The notes: generated by a model from the letters alone, not told the origin. A DNA stretch of 64,000 nucleotides from Clostridium aciditolerans (GCF_016316925.1 NZ_JAEEGB010000026.1:233598-297597); one strand, 5' to 3'. Counted from the stretch's first letter, positions 36,803 to 46,366 are shown. Made by a program: numbers and translations.

Positions 36803-37105
36803 ATGAAGCAAATTACATTAGATAATGTTTTTAAAATACTAGATAATATAAAGAATTCCAATCTGATAGCTATAGTAAATGCATATGAGCTTGACACAGT
36901 TTACTGTATTGACCAGTTTGATTATGAGCTATTAGATGAGCCTCATGGAAGAACGCTTAGGCTAATAAGTAAAAATGGTGAAAGAAATTACTATGACTTT
37001 CATGGAATTTATATTAGTTTAAAGAATATTGATAAGATTTCAATTACAGAGGACACAATTTATATATACTTACAGAATCAATTAGTAAAACTAAAGTTTA
37101 AATAA
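36803..37105 (+). CDS. Hypothetical protein
   Basis: 100 residues, no membrane segment or known motif; contains YCIDQFDYELLDEPHGR and an alternating C-terminal strand pattern. GAGGGGA site, 34 bp after the acetyltransferase, so probably co-transcribed. Followed by a terminator. Confidence 0.6.
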   Translation: MKQITLDNVFKILDNIKNSNLIAIVNAYELDTVYCIDQFDYELLDEPHGRTLRLISKNGERNYYDFHGIYISLKNIDKISITEDTIYIYLQNQLVKLKFK

Positions 37106-37160
37106 ACTATATTAATTTAAGAAAAATGTTACGTATTTAGTTCTAATCTAGTCAAATAAA

Positions 37161-37205
37161 AAAGACTTGTGACAACTTCAGATAACTTTAGCCACAAGTC
37201 TTTTT
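37161..37205 (+). terminator. Intrinsic terminator
   Basis: Eleven-bp stem AAAGACTTGTG / CACAAGTCTTT followed by TTTTT. Confidence 0.85.
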
Positions 37206-37237
37206 GTTAAAAATTAAAACCTTATTTCATACTTACA

Positions 37238-37299
37238 GGCGATCGAGGATTTCGTTGGTGAAGACGAGGGACGGTTGGTAAAATCCGCTATATCTCGCC
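37238..37299. other. GC-rich imperfect palindrome
   Basis: Outer arms GGCGA / TCGCC and inner arms GGATTT / AAATCC with asymmetrical internal loops, more G+C-rich than its surroundings, 47 bp after the alkaline phosphatase stop. Possibly a terminator variant or mobile-element scar. Confidence 0.35.
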
Positions 37300-37345
37300 T
37301 TTAAACTTTTCTCTTAACTTTTTTTACATATTTTTTAAAAACTAA

Positions 37346-38965
37346 CTACTTTATGAGCTCTACAGCCTGCTTTGATACATAAGAACTATCAATACTATAA
37401 CCATCCTTGGTCTTATTGCATACCGTTACGCCTTCAAGCTTGATTTCTTTTCCATTTAACTTTGCTATATTAGTGTAACCAAAGAGTTCAAGTGTTTTGT
37501 TTCCCTTTGTTACCTTAATCACTGGATTATCTGTGTCTGTAGCATCTATCGTTACCTTTGCTCCAGCCTCCTGGAAGGCCTCCTTTGCATTTACAAATAG
37601 TCTCTTAGTTGTCTGGTCAAGATTAAGTCCCAAAACTCTAGCCATATATTTTCCTACGTCAGTGTTTTCAACTACACCTTGAAGTTTTTCAACACCAACT
37701 GGAGCATAATTAAATAAAGCTACATCTCCACCTACGTGTCCTCCGTAAGCCCAGCATATATTGGCTCTATTGCTCACTACCTTATTAACAGAACCTTTCT
37801 TGATAAGTTCTATTTCATCATTTGTAAGGTTCTCTATACCATAATAATCCTTCAAAACTATTTTAATTTTTGCATCATCTGCTCCATTTAATAATTCCTT
37901 TGCTAAGTCTAAAGATGCTTTTGCCGATTTAAGATTATCGATACTTTCCTTAAAAGTTACACTTGAGTAATTACTATTTATACCGCCTACAGTAGGTCCG
38001 CCAGTGCCATGGTCAGCAGAAGACACTACAACAGTATTACCATCTTTCTTAGCAAAATCCAATGCCACCTTTACAGCTTCATCAAAAGCTACAATATCTC
38101 CAGCAAGTCCCGTAGGATCATTAGCATGAGCTGCCCAATCTACTTTACTTCCTTCTACCAAAAGAACAAAACCATCATTATCCTTTGATAATACTTCTAT
38201 AGCTTTCTTAGTCATTTCTGCAAGACTAGGTTGATCTGAATTAGTAGTTTTACGGTCAACATCATATTTTAAATCCTTTGGTGCAAATGCTCCCCATAGT
38301 TTTGGAGAATTCGATTTCATCATTCCTTCTTTAGTAGTTACATAGTTATAACCAAGACTTTTTATTGTCTCCCTTAAATCCTTTCCATCTTTTCTTTTTC
38401 CATCAGCAGCTGGTGTAAAAAACACATCTCCTCCACCCAGCATTACATCCATACCATTGTAAATCTGTTGTTTCATAAGTGAATTATAATTGTTTCTGTC
38501 TGGATCATGAGCAGTAAAATCTGCAGGAGTTGCATGCATCATTTCGCAAGTAACAACTGCGCCTGTAGCTTTTCCTGCTAATTTAGCAGCCTCAAGCAAG
38601 GTTGCTGCTGGCTTATCATCAGGTAATACTCCAACGTGCTTATCATCAGTTTTATAACCTATTGAATAAGCAGTTCCACCTGGTGCAGAGTCAGTTATAG
38701 GTCCATTATCCCAATATGTTCTTGTAAGACCTACTGCTATCTCATCCATTGCAAGTGGTTTGCCACCATTGTACCACCTAGCTATAGTTATAGCCTCTAT
38801 ACTAGTACCATCCGGTATAAGCATAATAACATTTTTAGCCGTACCATTATTTTTCGCTTGTACACTATTATTGGAGCTAAAAGACATTTGCCCCAAAATC
38901 ATTAGCATGGCACATAGAAGTGCAATGACTGATTTCTTCATCTTAACTTGATGAAGCTTGAACAT
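37346..38965 (-). CDS. Alkaline phosphatase, exported
   Basis: About 539 residues from the ATG at 38965 (AGGGGGGA upstream). Signal peptide with a Lys-rich start and hydrophobic core (VIALLCAMLMILG). Metal site IPDGTS; nucleophile loop TDSAPGGTAYSIG near 90; HATPADFTAH near 148; LLVEGSKVDWAAHAND near 275; SSADHGTGGP; YGGHVGGDVALF near 405. Zn/Mg phosphomonoesterase acting outside the cell for phosphate supply. No Pho box was identified. Confidence 0.9.
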   Translation of the reverse strand: MFKLHQVKMKKSVIALLCAMLMILGQMSFSSNNSVQAKNNGTAKNVIMLIPDGTSIEAITIARWYNGGKPLAMDEIAVGLTRTYWDNGPITDSAPGGTAYSIGYKTDDKHVGVLPDDKPAATLLEAAKLAGKATGAVVTCEMMHATPADFTAHDPDRNNYNSLMKQQIYNGMDVMLGGGDVFFTPAADGKRKDGKDLRETIKSLGYNYVTTKEGMMKSNSPKLWGAFAPKDLKYDVDRKTTNSDQPSLAEMTKKAIEVLSKDNDGFVLLVEGSKVDWAAHANDPTGLAGDIVAFDEAVKVALDFAKKDGNTVVVSSADHGTGGPTVGGINSNYSSVTFKESIDNLKSAKASLDLAKELLNGADDAKIKIVLKDYYGIENLTNDEIELIKKGSVNKVVSNRANICWAYGGHVGGDVALFNYAPVGVEKLQGVVENTDVGKYMARVLGLNLDQTTKRLFVNAKEAFQEAGAKVTIDATDTDNPVIKVTKGNKTLELFGYTNIAKLNGKEIKLEGVTVCNKTKDGYSIDSSYVSKQAVELIK

Positions 38966-39143
38966 AAGCAGTCCCCCCTTAAATATCTTGTACACTAATT
39001 TATATGCCGACATATTATTAATAATTACGCTAATGAAATCCTAGCTTATTAGAATTAATAAATTGAAAGACACAAGATATTGGGGCTATAAATTACAAAT
39101 CGTAAAACTCTTTCTTTTTATCCGATCGCTACCATTGCTAACA

Positions 39144-39236
39144 CCCCCATCTTTGCATGAAACTCCTTCTCCTATTGTCGAAGGAGTAAGCGATTCGCAC
39201 TAAATCACAGATTTAGGCTCTCTGCTTAACTGGGGG
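39144..39236. other. Nested-stem structured segment, possible mobile-element end
   Basis: CCCCC (39144-39148) pairs with GGGGG (39232-39236); inside lie two hairpins, ACTCCTTC/GAAGGAGT (39162-39187) and CTAAATC/GATTTAG (39200-39216). The 300-bp gap has no ORF. The phrase GGCTCTCTGCTTAA recurs at about 50503. It recalls IS200/IS605-type terminal hairpins, but I cannot confirm this. Confidence 0.35.
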
Positions 39237-39268
39237 ATAAGCGCTGCTACAGGCCTGGATAAGTTCTT

Positions 39269-40579
39269 CTAAGATTCACTTGATAGTTGATTTACCATTT
39301 TTAATTTTTCATTTTTTATCCTATTTACATTGTAATAAACTTTTTCCATATCTATATTTGTAAAGATCCCATCTTTATATACTATATTTCCATCTATTAT
39401 AGTAAGACATATATCATCTGATTGTGCAGAATAAATTAAATTTGCTAAAACATCATGTACAGGCTGCATATGAGGTTTGTCAAAATCGTAAATTACAATG
39501 TCTGCTCTATTTCCCACCTTTATTGATCCACAGTCTTTTCTACCTTGAGCTCTAGCACCATTTAAAGAGGAAATTTTCATAATTTCTTTTGTACTTAAAA
39601 GTAATGGATCTTGATTAATTCCTTTATGTAATAAAGCCGCAAGATTAACCTCTTCTATCATATTTAAATTATTATTACTTGCTGCACCATCTGTTCCAAT
39701 AGTTACATTTATTTCATGTTCCAACATAGATTTTAAAGGAGCTATCCCACTTCCAAGTTTTAAATTACTGCTTGGACAATGAGCTACTGTAACATTATTT
39801 TCTTTAAGTATATCAAAATCATCATCTTCAAGATGAACACAATGTGCTGCTATTGTATTACTTTTGAAAGTTCCGCAATTTAAAAAATATTCTACTGGAG
39901 TCAACCCAAATCTTTTTTTACATTCTTTTATTTCCAGTTCTGTTTCAGATAAATGAATATGCATATTCATATCTGTGCCATTACAATATTCAGAAATTTT
40001 TCTAACTGAATCTTCACAAGAAGTATATACAGCATGAATTGAAACATCAGCTTTGATTCTGTCAGTATTAATATTTTTTATATACTCATTTAACATTGTT
40101 GTTTCTTTATAAGCATTTCCATTAAAATAATCTTTTCTGCCTTCAATATCAGCATAACCATATGACAGATTAGCTTTAATTCCTGTTTCATAAATAGCTT
40201 TTGATATTCCTTCTAAATTGAAATACATATCATTAAAAGATACTACTCCACTTTTAAGCATTTCTGAAATTCCTAATAATGCTCCATAATAGCAATCTTC
40301 ATCTGTAAGAAATGATTCAAATGGCCATATTTTTTCACTTAACCACCTATCAAGTGGTAGGCCTTCCCCATATCCTCTGATTAATGTCATTGATACATGA
40401 CAATGTGTATTAATAAATCCTGGAGCTGCAACCTTATTCTTTCCATCATAAATATAACCAGTATATTTTTCTGGCATTTCTTTACCTATATAGCTTATTA
40501 TATTTTCTTCTATAACTATATTAGTATCTTTTATAACATCATAATTTTCATCTATTAGTGTAATATTCTTAATTAACAT
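39269..40579 (-). CDS. mtaD: 5-methylthioadenosine/S-adenosylhomocysteine deaminase-like amidohydrolase
   Basis: 436 residues. Metal-dependent amidohydrolase: PGFINTHCHVSMTLIRGYGE near 54 (HxH), NMHIHLSETELE near 210, AHCVHLEDDD, AHCPSSNLKLGSGIAPL near 266, and TIGTDGAASNN near 293 (metal Asp). The TLIRGYGEGLPLDRWL segment is typical of the MTA/SAH deaminase branch. AGGAGG site. Purine or guanine deaminase relatives are less likely. Confidence 0.8.
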   Translation of the reverse strand: MLIKNITLIDENYDVIKDTNIVIEENIISYIGKEMPEKYTGYIYDGKNKVAAPGFINTHCHVSMTLIRGYGEGLPLDRWLSEKIWPFESFLTDEDCYYGALLGISEMLKSGVVSFNDMYFNLEGISKAIYETGIKANLSYGYADIEGRKDYFNGNAYKETTMLNEYIKNINTDRIKADVSIHAVYTSCEDSVRKISEYCNGTDMNMHIHLSETELEIKECKKRFGLTPVEYFLNCGTFKSNTIAAHCVHLEDDDFDILKENNVTVAHCPSSNLKLGSGIAPLKSMLEHEINVTIGTDGAASNNNLNMIEEVNLAALLHKGINQDPLLLSTKEIMKISSLNGARAQGRKDCGSIKVGNRADIVIYDFDKPHMQPVHDVLANLIYSAQSDDICLTIIDGNIVYKDGIFTNIDMEKVYYNVNRIKNEKLKMVNQLSSES

Positions 40580-40636
40580 AAAATCCTCCTATTTTACCAT
40601 TTTTCTTAAATAATAGCACTTTTAATGCACACAAAA

Positions 40637-40708
40637 AACTACCATAATGGTTGATTATAAGTTAACTCCATCAAAAGAATTAACTTATAATCAACTATTA
40701 TGGTAGTT
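40637..40708 (-). terminator. Very long hairpin after dus
   Basis: Two 29-bp arms (40637-40665 and 40680-40708) with one wobble and a 14-nt loop; minus-strand tail GTTTTTTG. Probably terminates dus, but the stem is unusually long. Confidence 0.7.
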
Positions 40709-40818
40709 GGTAGAAACGTTCAACCAATTATGAACTTATATAAGTCAAATTTAACTATATTGAAATTTAAATTAATTATACATTACATACATATCTTTTT
40801 CAAATACATCTATTGAAT

Positions 40819-41784
40819 TTAATATTGATTGTAAAATAATCCAGCCCCTTCTATGATTTCCTGTTCCGTAAATAAACTTAAGACAGCTGCATTATAATCA
40901 CTTAACTTTTGTGACTTCTTTATTTTTTTAGCATATTTTTTATTATCTGAGAAAATGCAAATCATATATCCCCACAGTTCTTTCATTCTAAATATTGCAT
41001 TTTTCTCTTCATTATATACTTCTATGTATGTATTTAAAATTTCATCATGAAAATCTTTTAAAACTTTTTTATCTAAATTAGTATTGTTTTTTATGGAATC
41101 CAATAACCCGGGATTGGCTAGTATACCTCTTCCCAGCATTACTGTTTTTAGTTCTGGAAAAGCTTTAATTAATTTATCATTATCTTCAACCGTAAAAATA
41201 TCGCCATTATAACATACTGGATTAGTACTTAAAGATAATGCATCTTTAAACACCTCTAAATTAGGTTTGTTTCCATAAAAATCTTTTTGTGTTCTAGGAT
41301 GAATAATTAATTCTTCTATAGGATATTTATTGTAAATTTTTATTAACTCATAAAATTCTTCTGGACTATCTTTCCCTATTCTAGTTTTTATAGAAATTTT
41401 CATATCATCTATTTTAAATATTTCATCTAAAAACATATCTAGTTCTTCTCTTTTAGCTAGAAATCCTGATCCTCTATTTTTTGAAACAACCGTTCCAGAA
41501 GGACATCCTAGATTTAAATTAACCTCGTTATAACCTAATTGTTGTAATTTTGCAGAAGTAGTAATAAAACCTTCTGAATCGTTAGTAAGTATTTGAGGCA
41601 CTATATTCATTCCTTTATTATTCTCAGGCAAAACATCTCTTAATTCTTTAGTTTTGAGGCTTGTACTGTTATTTGGAACAATAAAAGGTGTAAAGTATTT
41701 ATCAATATTACTAAAAAATTTTTCATAAGAATTTCTATATATGAATCCCGTAATTCCTTCCATTGGTGCTAAATAGTATTTCAT
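40819..41784 (-). CDS. dus: tRNA-dihydrouridine synthase
   Basis: 321 residues. FMN enzyme reducing uridines in tRNA: N-terminal YYLAPMEGITGFIYRNS, catalytic Cys in LNLGCPSGTVVSKNRGSGFL near 92, ISIKTRIG near 135, LIIHPRTQKDFY near 166 and MLGRGILANPGL near 217. Site AAAGGAG. Specific uridine position not deducible. Confidence 0.9.
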   Translation of the reverse strand: MKYYLAPMEGITGFIYRNSYEKFFSNIDKYFTPFIVPNNSTSLKTKELRDVLPENNKGMNIVPQILTNDSEGFITTSAKLQQLGYNEVNLNLGCPSGTVVSKNRGSGFLAKREELDMFLDEIFKIDDMKISIKTRIGKDSPEEFYELIKIYNKYPIEELIIHPRTQKDFYGNKPNLEVFKDALSLSTNPVCYNGDIFTVEDNDKLIKAFPELKTVMLGRGILANPGLLDSIKNNTNLDKKVLKDFHDEILNTYIEVYNEEKNAIFRMKELWGYMICIFSDNKKYAKKIKKSQKLSDYNAAVLSLFTEQEIIEGAGLFYNQY

Positions 41785-41965
41785 TTAATAACTCCTTTAT
41801 AAATATTCTAAAAACATTATATCAGCCTTCTTTTTTCTTATCTACTTAATATTAATTAATGTTTGATAAATATTAAGCCCTTCCCCCTCGTAATGATAAA
41901 TATACTGGAAAATGATAAAGCTTAAAGAAGAATTTTACAGTTCACTTATGACAATAAAACAACAA

Positions 41966-41993
41966 AAATCCACGACATTTCTATCGTGGATTT
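41966..41993 (-). terminator. Intrinsic terminator
   Basis: Ten-bp stem AAATCCACGA / TCGTGGATTT with a minus-strand T tail, about 125 bp after the Thr-repeat gene stop. The remainder of 41785-42118 shows only a small hairpin near 42012-42034. Confidence 0.6.
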
Positions 41994-42118
41994 CAATGGT
42001 TGAGGCGAAGCATAATGGGCGAACCCCACTATGATATAAATTTTCAAACAGATCCTATTTCTTGATTCCATAGGTCAAATCTTTGATGCTTACAATATTT
42101 TAAAGAAACATTGATGCA

Positions 42119-43324
42119 TTAGTTACCTGTATTGACCGTTGTTCCACCTGTTGATGTATTTGTATCTGCACTTTTAGTTGTTCCACCTGTTGATGTACTT
42201 GTATCTGTATTTTTACTTGTTCCATCTGTTGATGTATTTGCATCTGTATTTTTAGTCGTTCCACCTGTTGATGTATTTTTATCTGCATTTTTAGTTGTTC
42301 CATCTGTTGATGTATTTGTATCCGTATTTTTAGTTGTTCCATTTGTCGATGTATTTGTATCTGTATTTTTAGTTGTTCCACCTGTTGACGTATTTGCATC
42401 TGTATTTTTAGTTGTTCCATCCGTCGATGTCTTTGTGTCTGTATTTTTAGTTGTTCCATCTGTTGATGATTTTACACCTGTATTTTTAGTTGTTCCACCT
42501 TCTGATCCTGTTGTATCAGTAGACTGTTTGTGAAGGTTAGTTTTTACACTGGAATTTTGTGCATTAGCAGATATCCCTTTGAAGTAAAATTTTCCTAAAA
42601 CCCCAGTAATCATAACTAAAATAATCGATACACTGATTATCATTGCCTTTTTATTCTTACTAGGTTTCTTATTTCTATGTAGTATTTCTATATTTTCTTT
42701 ATTTATTGTTTTTTCAGAGCCTGATGCCTTATTCATAACCGTTGTAAAATCACCTTTTTTATTAGGAACTATTGTTTCGGGTTTTTTCATTATCTTGGAG
42801 ATTACCTCATTTATATTTTTAGGTGTATTAAACAATGATGATAGTACTCCCTTTTGTTCTACAGAATCTACCTGCTTAAAGTTTTCAGGTGATCTAATTA
42901 TAACAACAGGCTTATTATGCACTCCATATTGATTTTCTGCATATAATGTAACTGAAAATTCATCATCCTTACTTAAAAAAGGTATATAGACATCTAAAAT
43001 GTTATCTTTTACTGAAGAATCAAATTTTAAACCTTTTGTTATTTTGGCATCTGCAATCTTCAAGTTATTTTGTGAGCTTTGTGCATGTAGAGTTAGCTCA
43101 TGAATTGTTTTATTTGATATGTTTCTAACAGTAATAATGTATGTACAAATTTTTTTGTTATTCATTCCTATAGGTATACCATTTCCTATATTACATAGGA
43201 TTTTAGGTGCTAAATTTTTGTAATACTCTAACAGTAACCCAGATATAAATGATATTACTATAGTTATAATTGCAGTTTTAATAATGCTTATCATATTAAT
43301 TTTCGCTTCCTTACTTTTTGTCAT
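42119..43324 (-). CDS. Two-span membrane protein with Thr/Asn-rich C-terminal repeats
   Basis: 401 residues. First span about 12-32 (IIKTAIITIVISFISGLLLE), then a beta-rich region about 40-150 (TYIITVRNISNKTIHELTLH), a Lys-rich linker, second span about 227-247, and a low-complexity tail of nine 13-residue units of type GTTKNTDTNTSTD. The tail is probably extracellular and wall-spanning or heavily modified. SD is not clear for the first ATG; an internal ATG at 43294 has AAGGAAG upstream. Function unknown. Confidence 0.65.
   Translation of the reverse strand: MTKSKEAKINMISIIKTAIITIVISFISGLLLEYYKNLAPKILCNIGNGIPIGMNNKKICTYIITVRNISNKTIHELTLHAQSSQNNLKIADAKITKGLKFDSSVKDNILDVYIPFLSKDDEFSVTLYAENQYGVHNKPVVIIRSPENFKQVDSVEQKGVLSSLFNTPKNINEVISKIMKKPETIVPNKKGDFTTVMNKASGSEKTINKENIEILHRNKKPSKNKKAMIISVSIILVMITGVLGKFYFKGISANAQNSSVKTNLHKQSTDTTGSEGGTTKNTGVKSSTDGTTKNTDTKTSTDGTTKNTDANTSTGGTTKNTDTNTSTNGTTKNTDTNTSTDGTTKNADKNTSTGGTTKNTDANTSTDGTSKNTDTSTSTGGTTKSADTNTSTGGTTVNTGN
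42122..42505. repeat. 39-bp tandem repeat array, about nine and a half units
   Basis: Encodes the Thr/Asn/Asp/Lys tail. The purine/pyrimidine bias keeps two other frames open across the array, which are not genes. Confidence 0.85.
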
Positions 43325-43364
43325 TTTGCAATTAAATTATAAAGTAGACAGGTATTTGTGTCAA

Positions 43365-43440
43365 ACGTGAACTACTCCCCATTTACTTCGTTGAAGTGGG
43401 GGCTTCGTGGTCAATACTCCTAGTAGAGCAAGTTTACTCA
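43365..43440. other. Possible IS200/IS605-type end remnant
   Basis: Hairpin CCCCATTTACTTC / GAAGTGGGG (43377-43400) with flanking sequence ACTACT...CTTCGTGGTC that resembles terminal hairpins of TnpB-carrying elements. No transposase gene is present nearby. Confidence 0.3.
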
Positions 43441-43472
43441 CGCTAATAGGGTCTTTCCAACCTTTTTTGCAG

Positions 43473-43518
43473 TAATTAATCCGTTGTACTAGTAAATGTA
43501 CTAGCACAACGGATTAAT
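43473..43518 (-). terminator. Hairpin at the end of the alpha-galactosidase gene
   Basis: Fourteen-bp stem AATTAATCCGTTGT / ACAACGGATTAATT, three bp after the stop; the loop carries a further small palindrome. Confidence 0.7.
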
Positions 43519-43521
43519 TTA

Positions 43522-45897
43522 TTACTTGCTGGTATTATAAATTATCTTAGCGCCGGCCCAGTCGGCATGGTCATAATCTATATTGTCTCCGCCATTAGTT
43601 ACAACAAGCTTGAGAATTTTTGCTCCGTTTATATCAACATCCACGTGCTTTACAGGTGAACTGCCATATAGCACTTCGCTGTCATAGATCTTCTTATCAT
43701 CCGCCCAAACTTGAAATGCTACAGAACCATTGTTTCCAACTTCATCATCAATTCCTACATCGGCAATAAATTTGGAAAACTTTCCTCCAATATAGTAGGA
43801 TATTGCTGATTCTGCATGAGTCCCAAGTCCTTTTTCATAAGTTGTACCATTTATGGTTATAATCTTTCCATCTCCTGAAGCCGATCCTCCATTACTCATA
43901 TCTTTTTCCACAGGTCCCCATCCGTTCGTTGATTCAAGCCAATGAATATCGCTAAGATAGCTGTCCATTGATGGGGGAACTGGTAGTACTTTAATCTGGC
44001 TTTTTAATTGCTTTTGTCCCTGGAGCTGCTGATCACCATAAAGAAAGGTGCCCTTTGCTACTATGTCATATAAGCTAAGATTTGCATCACCAGGTACTGT
44101 AATATCCCACGCAGTAGTAATTGACCTTCCTGGAGGAAGATTATTAAATGTGGTTGCTGAAGCAGCATTAACATCCCATCCCTCAGGGCACTGTAAATTT
44201 ATTGCTACTTTCTCTATAGCTGTTCTGCCATTATTAGTAAACTTAACAGTAACCTTGCTTTTTTGACCTGCTACAACATCGTTGTCATAAGTTATTGTAA
44301 AATCTGTTGCCGGCTGAGCCATATCTGGAGTGCCGGGGCGAACTCTAAACATGGCTACTCCATGTGACGGCACAACTGCACTAATTTGATTTTTTGCAGC
44401 ACTTTCACTATGAGCCCATAGGTCACGCACGATATATGCAGGAGCCTTCTTTAAGCCAAGATCTTTTATATCTAAACTCATTGTTTTTGATGCCTGGCTT
44501 CGATTAAAAAACAATAGGGCCTTATCTCCGTTAGCCAGTGGCTTAACCCATACTTCGTAGTCACCGTCATCGCGTATTTTACTTCCCTGTATTCCTAACC
44601 GATCCTGATCAATTGCAATGATTTCTTTGTTCAGAAGGATTTCCTTTGTAGAATCCGACATGTTGGTTATATCGTTGCCTGCAATGAGGGGAGCAGCCAT
44701 CATGCTCCATAAACTAAAATGTGCACGGTACTCTGTATCAGTCATACCGCCATTCCCAACTTCAAGCATATCGGGATCATTCCAATGTCCCGGTCCTGCA
44801 TATTGTGCAAGTACAGAATTTTGATCCATTATACTTGTCATACTGTCCCAGCTGTCGACTATATCGCCGGTTGTACGCCAAAGGTGTCCTACTGAAGGTC
44901 CCCATAACCAAGGCTTATTAGCTCCCCATTCACAAATACTGAAAACTATAGGACGCCCTGTGGCCTTTAATGCATCTCTCATCACTCCGTACTGTTGTGC
45001 TGAAATGGTGGCACCATCTTCTGGGTTGTAAAACTTTATAATATTTTCACCTTGCTTTAAAGTAACTTTAATAGCATAATCAGCTACAGTACCCCAGCCG
45101 CTTGAGGAAGGTATGCTGTATTTTTCGCCGGTACCTCCGTTCACACTTACAAACAGATTCCTGCTAGGATCACCGTTATAATAATAAACAGTTAAAGTAT
45201 AATCACCTGCTGCAGGTACGGTAATTTTATTAAATATTAACTCTCCAGAGTTATTGCCTATATATCCAACCTTCGAGCCAACTAAAATTGCATTTCCGGT
45301 AAGCGTATTGTTGGAGGATTCAGCTTCATATGTTGTCCTGTTGATTCCATCTGATAAAACAATCTTATCGATATCAGGTGCATATGTGCTTGATCTTGCA
45401 TTAAAGCAGAAGTCATACTTTAAATAATCTACTCCCCATTCTGCAAATTTTTTGGCATCCTTATCCTCATAGCCCTGGCTTCCAGGAAGCCCCATACAGG
45501 TTCTTGCACCGTTAGATGAGTAAATCCCAAGCTTTAAACCTTTGCTGTGTACATAATCTGCAACAGCCTTGATTCCGTCAGGAAATCTTGTGGGGTCGGG
45601 AACAAAATCGCCATTTTGATCCCTTGTTTTAGCCATCCAGTTATCGTCTATGTTTATATACTCGTAGCCTGCATCTTTCATGCCATTCTCCACCATAGCG
45701 TCCGCCATATGCATAATCTTCCACTGGTCTATATCGCCTCCAAACTTATTCCAGCTGTTCCATCCCATAGGTGGAGTAGGAGCTAGTCCATCATTTAATG
45801 GACTTGCAGCTATAACGGTCTTGCTCATTACACCTGTCGAGATAAATTGGGCAAATGTAAATACAATTACCAAAAGAAAAACTTTGAACCTACGCAT
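43522..45897 (-). CDS. Secreted modular alpha-galactosidase (GH27) with inserted CBM
   Basis: 791 residues. Signal peptide 1-31. GH27 barrel: PPMGWNSWNKFGG at 42-54, YINIDDNWM near 80, nucleophile Asp162 in YLKYDFC. A beta-sandwich carbohydrate-binding module (about 186-297, YEAESSNNTLTGNAILVG, CBM35/6-like) interrupts the barrel, which resumes with WNDPDMLEVGN (372-382, acid/base Asp). After the C-terminal beta domain come a NEW3 module (about 535-625) and an NPCBM module (about 650-788). GGAGG site. More G+C-rich than its neighbours. Upstream cre suggests catabolite control. Confidence 0.88.
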   Translation of the reverse strand: MRRFKVFLLVIVFTFAQFISTGVMSKTVIAASPLNDGLAPTPPMGWNSWNKFGGDIDQWKIMHMADAMVENGMKDAGYEYINIDDNWMAKTRDQNGDFVPDPTRFPDGIKAVADYVHSKGLKLGIYSSNGARTCMGLPGSQGYEDKDAKKFAEWGVDYLKYDFCFNARSSTYAPDIDKIVLSDGINRTTYEAESSNNTLTGNAILVGSKVGYIGNNSGELIFNKITVPAAGDYTLTVYYYNGDPSRNLFVSVNGGTGEKYSIPSSSGWGTVADYAIKVTLKQGENIIKFYNPEDGATISAQQYGVMRDALKATGRPIVFSICEWGANKPWLWGPSVGHLWRTTGDIVDSWDSMTSIMDQNSVLAQYAGPGHWNDPDMLEVGNGGMTDTEYRAHFSLWSMMAAPLIAGNDITNMSDSTKEILLNKEIIAIDQDRLGIQGSKIRDDGDYEVWVKPLANGDKALLFFNRSQASKTMSLDIKDLGLKKAPAYIVRDLWAHSESAAKNQISAVVPSHGVAMFRVRPGTPDMAQPATDFTITYDNDVVAGQKSKVTVKFTNNGRTAIEKVAINLQCPEGWDVNAASATTFNNLPPGRSITTAWDITVPGDANLSLYDIVAKGTFLYGDQQLQGQKQLKSQIKVLPVPPSMDSYLSDIHWLESTNGWGPVEKDMSNGGSASGDGKIITINGTTYEKGLGTHAESAISYYIGGKFSKFIADVGIDDEVGNNGSVAFQVWADDKKIYDSEVLYGSSPVKHVDVDINGAKILKLVVTNGGDNIDYDHADWAGAKIIYNTSK

Positions 45898-46079
45898 AAG
45901 ATTACCTCCAAATTATTTATTCCTTAAGGTTCTAACTCTAAATACGTGATAAATCATCCCACTGACTCATCTCTATATCTTTCACGGGAAAAATAATCTG
46001 TCTCATACATGCTAACTAGGCATATATCATCATATATAACAATTTTCTGCTGAGTTAGCATCTCCCTTCTTAAGCTTTC

Positions 46080-46093
46080 AGAAAGCGCTTTCT
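46080..46093. promoter_or_regulatory. CcpA-type cre site
   Basis: Perfect palindrome AGAAAGCGCTTTCT, close to the cre consensus, 183 bp upstream of the alpha-galactosidase start. The surrounding 45898-46511 holds no ORF; an inverted repeat TGCTAAC...GTTAGCA spans about 46009-46060. Confidence 0.6.
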
Positions 46094-46342
46094 AATTACT
46101 TATATTACCATATTTTTCAATCATTCTCAACAGAATATTCATTCAATAAATAATACTGCATAAATAAAAGCAAAGTGTACCACCTTATGAAAAACAAGTT
46201 GCTGGATACAAAATATAACCATATTAAAAATGCACATCTCTCTATCAAAAAGCTCTAGGGGTGTGCATGTCTAACATAAAAATCTATAAATTTAATCTTT
46301 AAAACTCAAAAATTCAAACTCACTTTTCTTCAAAAAACGCGA

Positions 46343-46366
46343 AAAGCCCCTGAAATCAAGGGCTTT
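46343..46366. terminator. Orphan hairpin terminator
   Basis: Seven-bp stem AAAGCCC / GGGCTTT in the region between two divergent genes, where no transcript is expected to end. Confidence 0.4.

Noticed and set aside
42119-42505. CRISPR-like periodic array
   Set aside because: Units are contiguous 39-bp coding repeats without unique spacers.
42100-42533. Open frames on both strands across the Thr-repeat array
   Set aside because: They arise from the 39-bp repeat bias, have no SD and encode monotonous Gln/Ile or Val/Phe repeats; the minus-strand membrane protein is the credible frame.
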